DNA from: Sinorhizobium fredii
GTDB lineage: Bacteria > Pseudomonadota > Alphaproteobacteria > Rhizobiales > Rhizobiaceae
Assembly: GCF_002944405.1 (NCBI RefSeq)
Contig: NZ_CP024307.1
Coordinates: 3,903,006-3,967,005 of the forward strand
Length of the DNA stretch: 64,000 nt
Direction of reading: 5' to 3'
Each line of letters opens with the position of its first letter. Positions within the stretch are counted from its first letter, which is position 1. Shown here one piece after another: positions 50,666 through 61,039 of this stretch. Under the pieces are notes generated by a model. The model made no database searches. It was not told where the DNA came from and was given only the letters and a program-made list of their open reading frames with translations. Both the position numbers and the translations under genes were made by a program.

Positions 50666-53296
50666 ATGGCTACCGAACGATATAATCCGCGTGACGCCGA
50701 ACCGCGCTGGCAGCAGGAATGGGATGCGCGCAAGGTCTTCGAGACGAGGAACGACGATCCGCGTGAAAAATACTACGTGCTCGAGATGTTCCCCTATCCG
50801 TCCGGACGGATCCATATGGGGCATGTGCGCAACTACACGATGGGCGACGTCGTCGCCCGCTACAAGCGCGCCCGCGGCTTCAACGTGCTGCATCCGATGG
50901 GCTGGGACGCCTTCGGCATGCCCGCCGAGAACGCCGCCATGGAGCGCGGCGTGCATCCGGCCGGCTGGACCTATCAGAACATCGCGGCGATGAAGGCGCA
51001 GCTCAAGGTCATGGGCCTGTCGCTCGACTGGAGCCGCGAATTCGCCACCTGCGATCCGGCCTATTACCAGCGCCAGCAATACCTGTTCCTCGACTTCCTG
51101 GAAAAAGGTCTGGTCTACCGCAAGCAGTCGAAGGTCAACTGGGATCCGATCGACAACACCGTGCTCGCCAACGAGCAGGTGATCGACGGTCGCGGCTGGC
51201 GCTCCGGCGCGCTGGTCGAGCAGCGCGAGCTGACCCAATGGTTCTTCCGTATCACCGATTTCAGCCAGGACCTGCTCGACTCGCTCGACACGCTGGATCA
51301 GTGGCCGGAAAAGGTGCGGCTGATGCAGAAGAACTGGATCGGTCGCTCCGAGGGGCTGTTGCTCCGGTGGGAACTCGATCCTGAGACCGTTCCCCGCGAG
51401 AGCAGCGAACTGACCGTCTACACGACGCGGCCGGACACGCTCTTCGGCGCCTCCTTCCTGGCGATTTCGGCCGACCACCCGCTTGCCAGGGAAGCCGCCG
51501 CCAGGGATGCCGCGGTCGACGCCTTCTGCGAGGAATGCCGGCGCGCCGGCACCTCGATCGCCGCCCTCGAAACGGCCGAGAAAAAGGGCATCGACACCGG
51601 CATTCGCGCCCGCCACCCGTTCGATCCGAACTGGGAACTGCCCGTCTATGTCGCCAATTTCGTGCTGATGGACTATGGCACGGGCGCCATCTTCGGCTGC
51701 CCTTCCGGCGACCAGCGCGACCTGGATTTCGCCCGCGCCTACGGCCTGCCGGTCGTGCCGGTGGTGATGCCGAAGGATGCCGATGCCGCTTCCTTCACGA
51801 TCGGCGACGAAGCCTATGTCGGTGACGGCGTGATGATCAATTCGCGCTTCCTGGATGGTCTCTCCACGGAAGAGGCCTTCGAGGCGGTCGCCTCGAAGCT
51901 CGAAAATGAGACGCTGAACGGCGCGCCGCGTGCGGAGCGCAAGGTGAATTTCCGCCTGCGCGACTGGGGTATCTCCCGGCAGCGTTATTGGGGCTGCCCG
52001 ATCCCGGTCATCCATTGCGAGGCTTGCGGCGTCGTTCCGGTGCCGAAGGCGGATCTGCCGGTCACACTGCCGCCGGACGTCACCTTCGACAAGCCGGGCA
52101 ACCCGCTCGACCGGCACCCGACCTGGCGGCATGTCGCCTGCCCTGAATGCGGCAAGGATGCCCGTCGGGAAACTGACACGATGGACACTTTCGTCGATTC
52201 CTCCTGGTACTTCACGCGCTTCACCGCGCCCTGGGAGGACAAGCCGACCGATCCGAAGGTCGCCAATCACTGGCTGCCGGTCGACCAGTATATCGGCGGC
52301 ATCGAGCACGCCATCCTGCACCTGCTCTATTCGCGCTTCTTCACCCGGGCGATGAAGGCGACCGACCACGTGGCGCTGGACGAACCGTTCAAGGGTCTGT
52401 TCACACAAGGCATGGTCGTGCACGAGACCTATAGCCGCGGCGAGGGTGCGCAGCGCGAGTGGGTCACGCCGGCCGAAATCCGCATCGAGGAAATCGACGG
52501 CCGCCGCCGTGCGGTCTTGATCGAGACGGGGGAGGAAGTCGCCATCGGCTCGATCGAGAAGATGTCGAAATCCAAGAAGAACGTCGTCGATCCCGACGAC
52601 ATCATCGCTTCCTACGGCGCCGACACGGCACGCTTCTTCGTGCTCTCCGATTCGCCGCCGGACCGCGACGTGATCTGGTCCGAGGCGGGCGTCGAAGGCG
52701 CTCACCGCTTCGTACAGCGCGTCTGGCGGCTGGTGGGAGAAGCCGCGGAAGGCCTGCGCGGCGTAAATGCTTTGCCGGCTAAGGAAGGCGAGGGGTTGGC
52801 GATTTCTCAGACCGCCCATCGTACGCTCCGCGCCGTCGAAGCCGACTACGACAAGCTTGCCTTCAACAAGGCTGTCGCCCGCATCTACGAACTCGTCAAC
52901 GCTCTTGCCGCACCGCTGACGCAAGTCGCCGCCGGCAAGGCCGACGGGTCCGTTACCGCTGCGGTCAAGGATGCAACGACGATCCTGATCGACCTGATTG
53001 CACCGATGATGCCGCATCTGGCGGAAGAGTGCTGGCGCGAGATCGGCGGCGAAGGGCTGATCGCCGAACGCCCATGGCCGGCCTTCGACCCGGCACTCGT
53101 CGTTGAGAACGAAATCACCTTGCCGGTGCAGATCAACGGCAAGAAACGCGCCGATTTGACAATCGCGCGCGACGCAGATCAGAGTGCGATCGAAAGCGCC
53201 GTCCTCGCGCTTGACGCCGTCCAGGCGGCGCTCAACGGCGGCAAACCGAAAAAAATCATCGTCGTGCCCCAAAGGATCGTCAATGTCGTTGTCTGA
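50666..53296 (+). CDS. leuS: Leucyl-tRNA synthetase
   Basis: 876 residues. The ATG at 50666 fits the family N-terminus [19 protein letters not shown], although the site before it is weak. HMGH is at residues 50-53 (class I HIGH motif) and KMSKS at 632-636. The editing domain (CP1) lies between, with [16 protein letters not shown] and [15 protein letters not shown] including the conserved Thr-rich region and Asp. The final segment [26 protein letters not shown] is the C-terminal domain that contacts the tRNA. The last 14 bases overlap lptE. An open frame runs far upstream over the YggS gene but without family sequence. Confidence 0.98.
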   Translation: MATERYNPRDAEPRWQQEWDARKVFETRNDDPREKYYVLEMFPYPSGRIHMGHVRNYTMGDVVARYKRARGFNVLHPMGWDAFGMPAENAAMERGVHPAGWTYQNIAAMKAQLKVMGLSLDWSREFATCDPAYYQRQQYLFLDFLEKGLVYRKQSKVNWDPIDNTVLANEQVIDGRGWRSGALVEQRELTQWFFRITDFSQDLLDSLDTLDQWPEKVRLMQKNWIGRSEGLLLRWELDPETVPRESSELTVYTTRPDTLFGASFLAISADHPLAREAAARDAAVDAFCEECRRAGTSIAALETAEKKGIDTGIRARHPFDPNWELPVYVANFVLMDYGTGAIFGCPSGDQRDLDFARAYGLPVVPVVMPKDADAASFTIGDEAYVGDGVMINSRFLDGLSTEEAFEAVASKLENETLNGAPRAERKVNFRLRDWGISRQRYWGCPIPVIHCEACGVVPVPKADLPVTLPPDVTFDKPGNPLDRHPTWRHVACPECGKDARRETDTMDTFVDSSWYFTRFTAPWEDKPTDPKVANHWLPVDQYIGGIEHAILHLLYSRFFTRAMKATDHVALDEPFKGLFTQGMVVHETYSRGEGAQREWVTPAEIRIEEIDGRRRAVLIETGEEVAIGSIEKMSKSKKNVVDPDDIIASYGADTARFFVLSDSPPDRDVIWSEAGVEGAHRFVQRVWRLVGEAAEGLRGVNALPAKEGEGLAISQTAHRTLRAVEADYDKLAFNKAVARIYELVNALAAPLTQVAAGKADGSVTAAVKDATTILIDLIAPMMPHLAEECWREIGGEGLIAERPWPAFDPALVVENEITLPVQINGKKRADLTIARDADQSAIESAVLALDAVQAALNGGKPKKIIVVPQRIVNVVV

Positions 53297-53813
53297 GAAA
53301 GCTGGCCTTCGTTCCCGCTCCTTTGGCGTGCTTGCCGGCACCTTGCTGCTAGCGGTACTGGGCGGTTGCCAGGTGCGTCCGCTCTATTCGGACGGCCCGA
53401 CCGGCGCCACGTCCGCGGCCCTTGGCTCCGTCGAGATCTCGGAAGCCGACGACCGCGTCGAACAGGAAGTGCGCAATGCCTTGATCTTCCTGGCCGCCGG
53501 CGGTCGGGGCGAGCCCGTCAACCCGCAATACCATCTCGCCCTCAACGTCTCGCACCGGACGATGGGCGTGCTTTACGACGATGCCGAGGACCGCGCAGCC
53601 GCCGGCCGCATCGTCGTCAAGGCGGACTACAATCTGACGCGGACGGCGACAGGCGAGACGGTGAAGGCCGGCTATCGCTCGGCGGTTGCGCTCGCCGACT
53701 TCCCGGAACAGGAATTCGCCAAGGTGCGCGCCGTGCGTGACGCCGAAAGCCGCGCCGCAAAGGAACTGGCGGAACTCATCAGGGCCGATATCGCCGCCGC
53801 CCTTGGCCGCTGA
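53283..53813 (+). CDS. lptE: LPS assembly lipoprotein LptE
   Basis: 176 residues. A signal peptide with the lipobox LAVLGGC places the acylated Cys near residue 29, and the protein should be anchored in the outer membrane. The rest resembles alphaproteobacterial LptE ([15 protein letters not shown] start, then a mixed alpha/beta LptE fold with [28 protein letters not shown] at the end). LptE plugs the LptD barrel for LPS export. The location between leuS and holA matches the arrangement in many proteobacteria. Its start overlaps the leuS stop by 14 bases. Confidence 0.9.
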   Translation: MSLSEKAGLRSRSFGVLAGTLLLAVLGGCQVRPLYSDGPTGATSAALGSVEISEADDRVEQEVRNALIFLAAGGRGEPVNPQYHLALNVSHRTMGVLYDDAEDRAAAGRIVVKADYNLTRTATGETVKAGYRSAVALADFPEQEFAKVRAVRDAESRAAKELAELIRADIAAALGR

Positions 53814-53828
53814 GGACCGGTTAGTCGG

Positions 53829-54863
53829 ATGAGCGAGGTCAAGTCGCACGAATTCGACAGCTTCTTGAACAAAGGCGCGTCGAACTACCGCCTTTTCCTG
53901 CTCTACGGCCCCGATCGCGGCCTTGTCTCGGAGCGCGCCGGGCAGCTTGCCGGCCGCTCCGGCGTTGCTCTCGACGATCCGTTTGCCCTCGTGAAGCTTG
54001 ACGCGTCGGAGCTGCAGCAGGGGGCCGGCCGGATACTGGACGAGGTCAATGCCATCGGTCTCTTCGGCGGTGAGAAACTCGTCTGGATCCGCGGCGCCTC
54101 GGGCGAGAAGGCGGTCGCCGAGGCGCTGCAAGTCCTCGCCGACAGCCCCCCCGCCGGCAGCACGCTCATCATCGAGGCCGGCGATCTCAAGAAGGGGGCA
54201 GCGCTCAGGAAGATCGGCGAATCCTCGCGGGCCGTCGCCTCGGTCGCCTGCTACAGCGATGATGCGCGCGGCCTGCACGCCCTGATCGACAAGGAACTCG
54301 CCGAGGCGGGTTTGCGCATAAGCCCGGCGGCGCGCGAGCATCTTGTTGAAGCGCTCGGCGGCGATCGTATCGCCTCGCGCAACGAGCTGCGCAAGCTCGC
54401 GCTCTACTGCCGCGGCAAGGATATTGTCGACGAGGAGGATGTCCTCGCCATCGTCGGTGATGCCAGCGCCATTTCTGTCGATGACGCGGTGGATGCGGTG
54501 CTCCAGGGTGACATCGATGCGCTGCTGCACGCCATGAAAAAGATCACCACGTCGAAAACGCCGCCCTTCCTGGTGCTGCAGGCCTGCCTCCGGCAGTTTC
54601 AGCAACTGGACGTAATGCGCGCCGAAATGGACGCGAACCGGCAACAGGCGAGCCAGGTGGTCGCAAGCCTCGGCCGCGGCCTGCATTTCCGGCGCAAGCC
54701 GATCGTCGAGGCGGCGCTGAAACATTGGACCGCGCCTGCGATCCGGCGCGAACTCGGCCGCCTGCAGGCGACCATCTATCAGAGCCGTGCCCGGCAGAGC
54801 CTCGAGGAAAGCCTCGTGCTGCAAAACCTGCTGGCAATTGCTATTCAATCGGCACGGCGCTGA
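53829..54863 (+). CDS. holA: DNA polymerase III subunit delta
   Basis: 344 residues, the usual length. FLLYGPDRGLVSERAGQL begins the AAA+-like domain, which has a degenerate nucleotide site as expected for HolA. The C-terminal collar domain starts near FLVLQACLRQFQQLDVMRAEM. HolA opens the sliding clamp in the clamp-loader complex. It starts 15 bases after lptE, so leuS-lptE-holA form one unit. The 170-base gap after it faces parB convergently and shows no clear terminator. Confidence 0.95.
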   Translation: MSEVKSHEFDSFLNKGASNYRLFLLYGPDRGLVSERAGQLAGRSGVALDDPFALVKLDASELQQGAGRILDEVNAIGLFGGEKLVWIRGASGEKAVAEALQVLADSPPAGSTLIIEAGDLKKGAALRKIGESSRAVASVACYSDDARGLHALIDKELAEAGLRISPAAREHLVEALGGDRIASRNELRKLALYCRGKDIVDEEDVLAIVGDASAISVDDAVDAVLQGDIDALLHAMKKITTSKTPPFLVLQACLRQFQQLDVMRAEMDANRQQASQVVASLGRGLHFRRKPIVEAALKHWTAPAIRRELGRLQATIYQSRARQSLEESLVLQNLLAIAIQSARR

Positions 54864-55033
54864 AGGCCACCGCCGCGGTTGTAGCCTCAGCTCCATGCGA
54901 ACCGAGCGCTTTCTTCAATAGAGCGCAACGGAGTTGCCGCCACGTCACTGCAGGAAATTGTGCCGCTCGGACGAGAATGGTCCGGCGTAGGCACTCGCTG
55001 GTCAACTGCTCTCCGGCGACAGGAGCGCGATCT

Positions 55034-55924
55034 TCAGCGCCGTTCAAGCAGCCGGCAGATCTCCTCGAGCTGATCGAGCGTCTTGTAGGCGATCCGAAGG
55101 TGTCCGCCGGAGGCCTTGTGGCTGACGGTAACTTCCAGCCCCAGGCTGTCCGAAAGCGTCCGTTCCAGCGCCAGCGTGTCGGCGTCCTTTTCCTCGCGAT
55201 GCCGCCCCTTGGCGAAGTTGGGATCGTTCTGGGCCTTGATGTCGTTCTGCGCGAGGCGCTCCGCGTCGCGTACCGAGAGCCCCTTGGCAACGATCGAGCG
55301 CGCCAGCGCCACCGGATCGGAGGTCGGCACCAGGGCGCGGGCGTGGCCGGCAGAGAGGCTGCCGTCGGAAAGCATGTCGCGCACCGGCTCCGGCAATTTT
55401 AGCAGCCGCAGGCTGTTGGCGACATGGCTGCGGCTCTTGCCGATGATGTCGCCGAGGTCGTTCTGGGTGTAGCCGTGCTCGGCAATCAGCTGTTCGTAAC
55501 CGAGCGCCTCTTCCAGCGGGTTGAGATCGGAGCGCTGGACGTTTTCGACGATGGCAATTTCCAGCGCCGTCCGATCGTCGACGTCGCGCACGATCACCGG
55601 AATCTCGGTGAAGCCGGCAAGCTGAGCGGCGCGCCAACGGCGCTCGCCCGCAATAATTTCGTAGCGTTCATGACCGACGGTGCGGACGACGACTGGTTGA
55701 ACAATGCCATGTTGGCGGATCGAACTTGCCAGATCCTGCAGTTCCGCCTCGTCGAATTGCCGTCGCGGGTTGCGCGGGTTGCGCGAGACGAATTCAATTG
55801 GAACACGCCGGTCGGCATTGACCGGGCTCGTCGGCGCCGTTCCGCTTTGCAACGGCTGATCCATCTCGCCGATCAAGGCGGCCAAGCCGCGGCCAAGGCG
55901 TCTCTTGGAGCTGTCGTCGTTCAT
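55034..55924 (-). CDS. parB: Chromosome-partitioning protein ParB
   Basis: 296 residues from the ATG at 55924. The start region KRRLGRGLAALIG is typical of chromosomal ParB. The CTPase/N-terminal domain has the boxes NPRRQFDEAELQDLASSIRQHGIVQPVVVR and YEIIAGERRWRAAQLAG (GERRWRA box), and the central helix-turn-helix includes TQNDLGDIIGKSRSHVANSLRL. The C-terminal dimer domain ends SGGHLRIAYKTLDQLEEICRLL. ParB binds parS, loads as a CTP-dependent clamp and spreads. Candidate sites lie in this window at 27064, 42740, 57353, 59336, 60902 and 62430. The gene is 31 bases downstream of parA on the same strand. Confidence 0.97.
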   Translation of the reverse strand: MNDDSSKRRLGRGLAALIGEMDQPLQSGTAPTSPVNADRRVPIEFVSRNPRNPRRQFDEAELQDLASSIRQHGIVQPVVVRTVGHERYEIIAGERRWRAAQLAGFTEIPVIVRDVDDRTALEIAIVENVQRSDLNPLEEALGYEQLIAEHGYTQNDLGDIIGKSRSHVANSLRLLKLPEPVRDMLSDGSLSAGHARALVPTSDPVALARSIVAKGLSVRDAERLAQNDIKAQNDPNFAKGRHREEKDADTLALERTLSDSLGLEVTVSHKASGGHLRIAYKTLDQLEEICRLLERR

Positions 55925-55955
55925 ACTACACCCGATGATTACGAAACCGAAACAA

Positions 55956-56750
55956 TCACGCAGCTTTGCGCTGCCGCTCACGCTGGATGACTTCCGAGGC
56001 CAGCTGCAGATAGGCCTGACTACCGGCGCATTTGAGATCATAGAGAATGGCCGGCTTGCCGTAGGATGGCGCCTCCGAAACACGGACGTTCCTGGGAATC
56101 AACGTGTGATAGACCTTCTCGCCCAGGTGTGTCCTGACATCGCTGACGACCTGCTGGGCGAGATTGTTGCGCGAGTCGAACATTGTCAGCACGATGCCCT
56201 GAATATCCAGGCTCGGGTTGACGGTGCGACGGACCTGATCGACCGTCTCCAGCAGCTGGCTCAGACCCTCGAGCGCGAAGAACTCGCACTGAAGCGGTAC
56301 AAGCACCGAATGCGCCGCCGCCATGGCATTCATCGTCAGCAGGTTAAAGGAGGGCGGGCAATCCACGAGAACGTAGGAATAGGTGAGTGCCTCGGGCGCG
56401 GCGAGCGCCTTGCGCAGGCGGAAAACCCGATCGGACTCGCGAGAAATCTCCATTTCGACGCCGAGTAGATCCATGGTCGACGGGACGATGGCCAAGTTCG
56501 GCACCGCTGTCTCCTGGGCAATCTCGCCGATCGAGTGGCTCCCCATCATCAGCTCGTAGGATGACAAATGCCTATCGCGCCGCTGGATGCCCAGTCCGGT
56601 GCTGGCGTTCCCCTGAGGATCGAGATCGACGATCAGGACCCTTTCGCCGATCGCCGCCAGCGCTGTCGCCAGGTTGATTGCGGTGGTCGTCTTGCCGACG
56701 CCGCCTTTCTGATTGGCAATGGTGATGATCCGATTTCTTGGGCCAAACAT
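55956..56750 (-). CDS. parA: Chromosome-partitioning ATPase ParA
   Basis: 264 residues from the ATG at 56750. A GTG at 56768, overlapping the rsmG stop as GTGA, would add six residues; AGGCGAG stands 6 bases before the ATG. ANQKGGVGKTTTAINLA is the deviant Walker A with the signature Lys, VDLDPQGNAS the A' motif and VDCPPSFNLLTMNA the Walker B region. It is the ATPase that moves or positions ParB-parS complexes. It lies in the rsmG-parA-parB block. Confidence 0.97.
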   Translation of the reverse strand: MFGPRNRIITIANQKGGVGKTTTAINLATALAAIGERVLIVDLDPQGNASTGLGIQRRDRHLSSYELMMGSHSIGEIAQETAVPNLAIVPSTMDLLGVEMEISRESDRVFRLRKALAAPEALTYSYVLVDCPPSFNLLTMNAMAAAHSVLVPLQCEFFALEGLSQLLETVDQVRRTVNPSLDIQGIVLTMFDSRNNLAQQVVSDVRTHLGEKVYHTLIPRNVRVSEAPSYGKPAILYDLKCAGSQAYLQLASEVIQRERQRKAA

Positions 56751-56764
56751 GCTTCGCTCGCCTA

Positions 56765-57406
56765 TCACTTCGTCCGACGTGAAAGATTTGCAATCTCGAG
56801 CACAACCGAATCCGGCTCGACGACACTTGCATGTTTTACCAGATCGAATTGAAAGCGGCTAACCGCTTTATCAACTTCCGTTTGATAATCCCGGCCTTTG
56901 TGAAAGAAGGCGACGGTTTTCGCGTCGTTCTGAAGCATCCACGGCGCGCAATAGTCAAGCAATTGCGACAAATCGGCGAGCGCACGGGCCGAAATCGCGT
57001 CACAGCGCGGGATAGCGGAAGCGGCTTGCTCGATTCGAATCGGATGAACCGATCCGCGGGCCCCTGTTTCGTTGAGAGCAACGCGCAAAAATGCAGCCTT
57101 CTTGTTGTTGCTTTCGACGAGATGGACCCATCCATCTGAAAATTCGGAGAGACAGATGGCAGTGATAACGCCTGGGAAACCGCCGCCGCTGCCAAGATCT
57201 ACCCAGACCTTGGGCGAGGGAGACAGCTGAAAGATCTGCAGACTGTCTAGTATATGGCGCTGCCACAGATCCTCAAGCGTAGACGGTGCCACAAGGTTGA
57301 TCGACTTCGCCCACTTCTGAAAAAGCCCGGCGAAATGCTCCAGCTTTTCGTGCGTTTCACGTGAAACACGCAGCGCTTTCATGCGCTCGGCAGGACTCGC
57401 TTTCAT
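56765..57406 (-). CDS. rsmG: 16S rRNA m7G527 methyltransferase
   Basis: 213 residues from the ATG at 57406, overlapping the mnmG stop as ATGA. The SAM-binding motif [12 protein letters not shown] and [15 protein letters not shown] are those of RsmG (GidB), and [16 protein letters not shown] the following block. It makes m7G527 in 16S rRNA; loss gives low-level streptomycin resistance in other bacteria. A parS-like palindrome lies inside its 5' coding part (57353-57368), which codes for RVSRETH. Confidence 0.97.
   Translation of the reverse strand: MKASPAERMKALRVSRETHEKLEHFAGLFQKWAKSINLVAPSTLEDLWQRHILDSLQIFQLSPSPKVWVDLGSGGGFPGVITAICLSEFSDGWVHLVESNNKKAAFLRVALNETGARGSVHPIRIEQAASAIPRCDAISARALADLSQLLDYCAPWMLQNDAKTVAFFHKGRDYQTEVDKAVSRFQFDLVKHASVVEPDSVVLEIANLSRRTK
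57353..57368. other. parS site inside rsmG
   Basis: CGTTTCACGTGAAACA matches the consensus TGTTTCACGTGAAACA in 15 of 16 bases, and the 14-base core GTTTCACGTGAAAC is a perfect palindrome. It lies only 600 bases from parA. No GANTC is present. Confidence 0.85.
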
Positions 57407-59283
57407 TGCGCCGCACGCCTCGCAGCCAACGCACCGCGCTCCTGCCGCCGCAGCCAGGACAGCAGCAGCGACACGGCCGCGGGGGTCATGCCATCGACCT
57501 TCATCGCCTGCGCCAAATTGCACGGCCGCTGCTGCGCCAGTTTTTGCTTCAGCTCGTTGGAGAGCCCCGGCAAGTCGCTATAGTCAAAGTCGTCCGGAAT
57601 CGATGCGCTCTCTTCCCGCCGAACACCGGCGATGTCTGCCGCCTGGCGCTCCATGTAGACGGCATAAGCAGCATCGATCGCGAGCGCTTCGGTGACGCGC
57701 CGATCAATTCCTTCGAGCTGCGGCCACAGCGGTTTCAGCCCCTGGATCGTCTGGTCCGGGTAGGAAAGGATTTCGAAGGCTGAACGCCGCTGGCCGTCCT
57801 GGTTGAGCTTGAGGCCAAACCGCTTGCCCTCGGTCGGTGTGATCGACAGCGATTGCAGGAGCGTGCGGCCGTTCTCATAGGCACCCCTCCACGATGCAAA
57901 GCGGGCCCGGCGCGCCTCCCCGACGCAACCGAGCTCGATGCCGACCGGGGTCAAACGCATGTCGGCATTGTCGGCCCTAAGTGACAGGCGATACTCCGCC
58001 CGCGAGGTGAACATCCGATAGGGCTCGCTAATTCCGCGCGAGGTCAAATCGTCGACCATCACGCCAATATAGGAGTCTGTCCGGCTGAAGATGAAGGGCT
58101 CCCGGCCCGTCGCTGCCAGCGCGGCGTTGAGCCCGGCGACCAGGCCCTGCGCTCCAGCCTCTTCATAGCCGGTCGTGCCATTGATTTGACCAGCCAAGAA
58201 CAGCCCAGGCATTTTTCGAACCGCCAACGACAACTTGAGCTCGCGCGGATCCACGTGATCATACTCGATGGCGTAGCCGGGCTGAAGAATCACCACATCC
58301 TCGAGGCCAGGAATGGTGCGGATAAAGGCCTCCTGGACTTCCTCCGGCAACGAGGTCGATATGCCGTTGGGATAGACGGTGTCATCGTCCAGCCCTTCGG
58401 GTTCGAGGAAGATCTGGTGACCGTCCCGTTCGCCGAAGCGGACGATCTTATCTTCGATCGACGGGCAGTAGCGCGGGCCGACTCCCTCGATCTGACCGGA
58501 ATACATCGCCGAACGGTGAATGTTGTCGGCAATGATTTTGTGGGTGGCGTCCGTCGTCCGGGTTACGCCGCAATCGATTTGGCGATTGACGATCGTGTCG
58601 GTCATGAAGGAGAAGGGCACCGGCTGCTCGTCCGGCCCCTGCCGGCCGACGCGGTCCCAGTCGATCGTCCGGCCGTCCAGCCGCGCGGGTGTGCCGGTCT
58701 TCAACCGTCCGAGCGTCAGGCCGGAGCGGGAGAGCGTCTCCGATAAGCCGAGCGACGGCTCTTCGCCGACGCGGCCAGCCGGAACCTTGCGATCGCCAAT
58801 ATGAATCAGCCCCTTGAGGAAAGTCCCCGTGGTCAGTACCACCGAGGCGGCCCTAAGGGCCCTGCCATCCTTCATGATCACGCCGGTGACGGCGTCGCCA
58901 TCGGTCAGAAGGTCAAAGGCGTCACCTTCGATGACCGTGAGATTTTCAATAGCGCCGATCTCCCGCTGCATCGCTTCGCGATAGAGCCGGCGATCCGCCT
59001 GTGTGCGCGGTCCCCGGACCGCAGGCCCCTTGCGCCGATTGAGGAGCCGGAACTGGATGCCGGCGGCATCGGCGACGCGTCCCATCAGTCCGTCGAGGGC
59101 GTCGATCTCCCGAACCAAGTGCCCCTTGCCGAGGCCGCCGATCGCCGGGTTACAGGACATCACCCCGATCGTCTCGATTTTGTGGGTAACCAGAGCCGTC
59201 TGCGCGCCAAGCCGCGCCGCCGCCGAAGCGGCTTCGCAGCCGGCATGACCTCCGCCAATTACGATGACATCATAGCTCGTCAT
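57403..59283 (-). CDS. mnmG: tRNA uridine 5-carboxymethylaminomethyl modification enzyme MnmG
   Basis: 626 residues from the ATG at 59283, with GGGAG upstream; a GTG six bases earlier is possible. [23 protein letters not shown] is the FAD fingerprint. [22 protein letters not shown] and [29 protein letters not shown] (quoted by [11 protein letters not shown]) are MnmG signatures, including the catalytic Cys region. With MnmE it makes the cmnm5 modification at wobble U34. It sits between mnmE and rsmG, as in many proteobacteria. Confidence 0.97.
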   Translation of the reverse strand: MTSYDVIVIGGGHAGCEAASAAARLGAQTALVTHKIETIGVMSCNPAIGGLGKGHLVREIDALDGLMGRVADAAGIQFRLLNRRKGPAVRGPRTQADRRLYREAMQREIGAIENLTVIEGDAFDLLTDGDAVTGVIMKDGRALRAASVVLTTGTFLKGLIHIGDRKVPAGRVGEEPSLGLSETLSRSGLTLGRLKTGTPARLDGRTIDWDRVGRQGPDEQPVPFSFMTDTIVNRQIDCGVTRTTDATHKIIADNIHRSAMYSGQIEGVGPRYCPSIEDKIVRFGERDGHQIFLEPEGLDDDTVYPNGISTSLPEEVQEAFIRTIPGLEDVVILQPGYAIEYDHVDPRELKLSLAVRKMPGLFLAGQINGTTGYEEAGAQGLVAGLNAALAATGREPFIFSRTDSYIGVMVDDLTSRGISEPYRMFTSRAEYRLSLRADNADMRLTPVGIELGCVGEARRARFASWRGAYENGRTLLQSLSITPTEGKRFGLKLNQDGQRRSAFEILSYPDQTIQGLKPLWPQLEGIDRRVTEALAIDAAYAVYMERQAADIAGVRREESASIPDDFDYSDLPGLSNELKQKLAQQRPCNLAQAMKVDGMTPAAVSLLLSWLRRQERGALAARRAAQ

Positions 59284-59335
59284 AGACACTCCCGCGCTCG
59301 GGTGTTGATTGTTAATCGCCGTATCCTGTCAAGAA

Positions 59336-59351
59336 GGTTTCACGTGAAACG
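59336..59351. other. parS site between mnmG and mnmE
   Basis: GGTTTCACGTGAAACG keeps the perfect 14-base palindrome GTTTCACGTGAAAC and matches the consensus in 14 of 16 bases. It lies in the 99-base gap between the two genes. Confidence 0.8.
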
Positions 59352-59382
59352 AGCTTGCGACCCGCTTCAATCGCACGCCATC

Positions 59383-60702
59383 TCACTTGCCGATGCAGAA
59401 CTCCGAGAATATCACGTCGAGCAGGTTCTCGACATCCACCCGACCAGTAATCCGTCCAAGTGCGTCGCCGGCGACGCGCAGCTGCTCAGCTTGGAGATCT
59501 GCGCCCTCGGTGACCAAGGCGCGCGCCAGCGCGACGCTGGCCTGTTTCAGGCAATCCACATGACGCTTTCTTGACGGGATTGCAAGTGACGTCCGCCCGG
59601 CGAGATCCGGCAGGTGCGCCGTGATTTTTTTCAGCAACTCGCCGATGCCGTCGCCGGTCTTCGTCGACAGAAACACATCCGCCTGACCCGCCCGCCAAAT
59701 CGTTGCGTTTCGGTCGAACTTGGTAGCAACCCGAATGATCGGAGCTTCATCAGCAATCGGCTCGTTCAAAACAAAGCCGTCCGGTTTTTCCGATAGCAAG
59801 AGGATCAAATCGGCGTGTCCGATGACTTCCCTTGCCCGGCGGATGCCTTCACGCTCGACGATCTCGTCCGTCTCCCGCAGCCCGGCCGTGTCGAATAGTT
59901 TCACCGAGAATCCGGCTAAGGAAAGGTCGACCGAGATGACGTCACGAGTCGTGCCGGCGATCTCCGTCACGATGGCAATGTCCCGCTTCGCCAGCGTATT
60001 GAGAAGGCTCGACTTGCCGGCATTCGGCGCGCCGGCAATGACGATCTTAAGGCCATCGCGAATGATCTCGGCCAGCCCGGCCTTTCCGGTATGGGCGTCG
60101 ATCTCTGCCTGAAGCTTCTCCACATCCCTCCAGATCGTGTCGCTGACGGAGCCCGGGACATCCTCTTCATCGGCAAAGTCGAGTTCCGCCTCGATCATCG
60201 CGCGTGCATGGGTCAGGCGTCGCGCCCAGCCGTGGTAAAGAGCCGATTGACCGCCGCTCGCCTGTTCGATCGCCAGGCGACGCTGCATTTCGGTTTCGGC
60301 CGAAATCAGGTCGGCCAGTCCCTCGACCTCGACGAGGTCCAACTTGCCGTTCTGAAAAGCGCGCCGCGAGAATTCGCCAGCGTCTGCGTGCCGCAATCCA
60401 TCGAACTCGCCAAGCGCCTCGAGGACGGCGTGCACGACGGCTCGCCCGCCATGGAGCTGCAGCTCGCAGCAATCCTCCCCCGTGAACGACGACGGTCCGG
60501 GAAAATAGATCAACAGCCCGCTATCGAGCATCTCACCGTTTCGATTCCGAATCGTTCGGAGCGAGGCGGAGCGCGGTTTTGGCAGAGCGCCGCAAAGCTG
60601 CACGATCGCACCGGCCGTCGCCGGTCCGCTGATGCGAATGACAGCAATCCCGGCGGGCAGGGCGCCGCTGGAGAGCGCGTAGATAGTGTCCGTGAGCTGC
60701 AT
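59383..60702 (-). CDS. mnmE: tRNA modification GTPase MnmE
   Basis: 439 residues from the ATG at 60702 (MQLTDTIYALSSG), the usual MnmE start; an upstream frame to 60735 adds only 11 residues. The N-terminal tetrahydrofolate-binding domain is followed by the G domain, with GAPNAGKSSLLN (P loop), DTAGLRETDEIVEREG (switch and G3) and ATKFDRN (G4). The C-terminal end FSEFCIGK carries the conserved Cys of the CIGK motif. It partners MnmG in U34 modification. The 337-base gap to rho holds a parS site and the rho terminator. Confidence 0.97.
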   Translation of the reverse strand: MQLTDTIYALSSGALPAGIAVIRISGPATAGAIVQLCGALPKPRSASLRTIRNRNGEMLDSGLLIYFPGPSSFTGEDCCELQLHGGRAVVHAVLEALGEFDGLRHADAGEFSRRAFQNGKLDLVEVEGLADLISAETEMQRRLAIEQASGGQSALYHGWARRLTHARAMIEAELDFADEEDVPGSVSDTIWRDVEKLQAEIDAHTGKAGLAEIIRDGLKIVIAGAPNAGKSSLLNTLAKRDIAIVTEIAGTTRDVISVDLSLAGFSVKLFDTAGLRETDEIVEREGIRRAREVIGHADLILLLSEKPDGFVLNEPIADEAPIIRVATKFDRNATIWRAGQADVFLSTKTGDGIGELLKKITAHLPDLAGRTSLAIPSRKRHVDCLKQASVALARALVTEGADLQAEQLRVAGDALGRITGRVDVENLLDVIFSEFCIGK

Positions 60703-60901
60703 CGGCTTGTTCGATTTGGTGAGCACACAGGTCAAACCTGTGCGCCGGCGGCGTCTTCCGTCTGTATCGAGGAGCTAACTCTCTCTCCTTGCGCCCGAAA
60801 CAGACGCAGCTGTCGGCACAGGGAACGGCGCAGACTTATGCATGTCTGGGCGCCGGAATGCAAGTATGGTGGGCCCTCGGAGTCCGGCGCAACGTCGGCA
60901 T

Positions 60902-60917
60902 TGTTTCACGTGAATCA
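60902..60917. other. parS-like site with GANTC between mnmE and rho
   Basis: TGTTTCACGTGAATCA matches the consensus in 15 of 16 bases. The right-arm change A to T creates GAATC, a CcrM site. It is about 120 bases from the rho stop. Confidence 0.8.
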
Positions 60918-60985
60918 CCGCCGTGCACGGAAGCCGAAGGTCATCTTGGGTTGCCAACGTCAGATCGGCTCGCTGCCCCTCATAG

Positions 60986-61012
60986 AAAAAGGCGGGACTC
61001 GCGAGTCCCGCC
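60986..61012 (-). terminator. Intrinsic terminator of rho
   Basis: A perfect 22-base palindrome (60991-61012, arm GGCGGGACTCG) is followed on the minus strand by TTTTT and CTATG. It lies 27 bases beyond the rho stop codon. Confidence 0.9.
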
Positions 61013-61039
61013 TTGCCACAAGAGTCGCCGCAGACCCGA

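Noticed and set aside
50630..53341. A 903-codon minus-strand open frame opposite leuS
   Set aside because: leuS carries all class I synthetase motifs in the plus frame; the antisense frame is a codon-bias shadow.
58252..58262. Other CACGTG-containing stretches (for example near 58254, 52367, 49457, 40946) as extra parS sites
   Set aside because: Their flanks do not match the GTTTCACGTGAAAC core; only the six listed sites share the arms.
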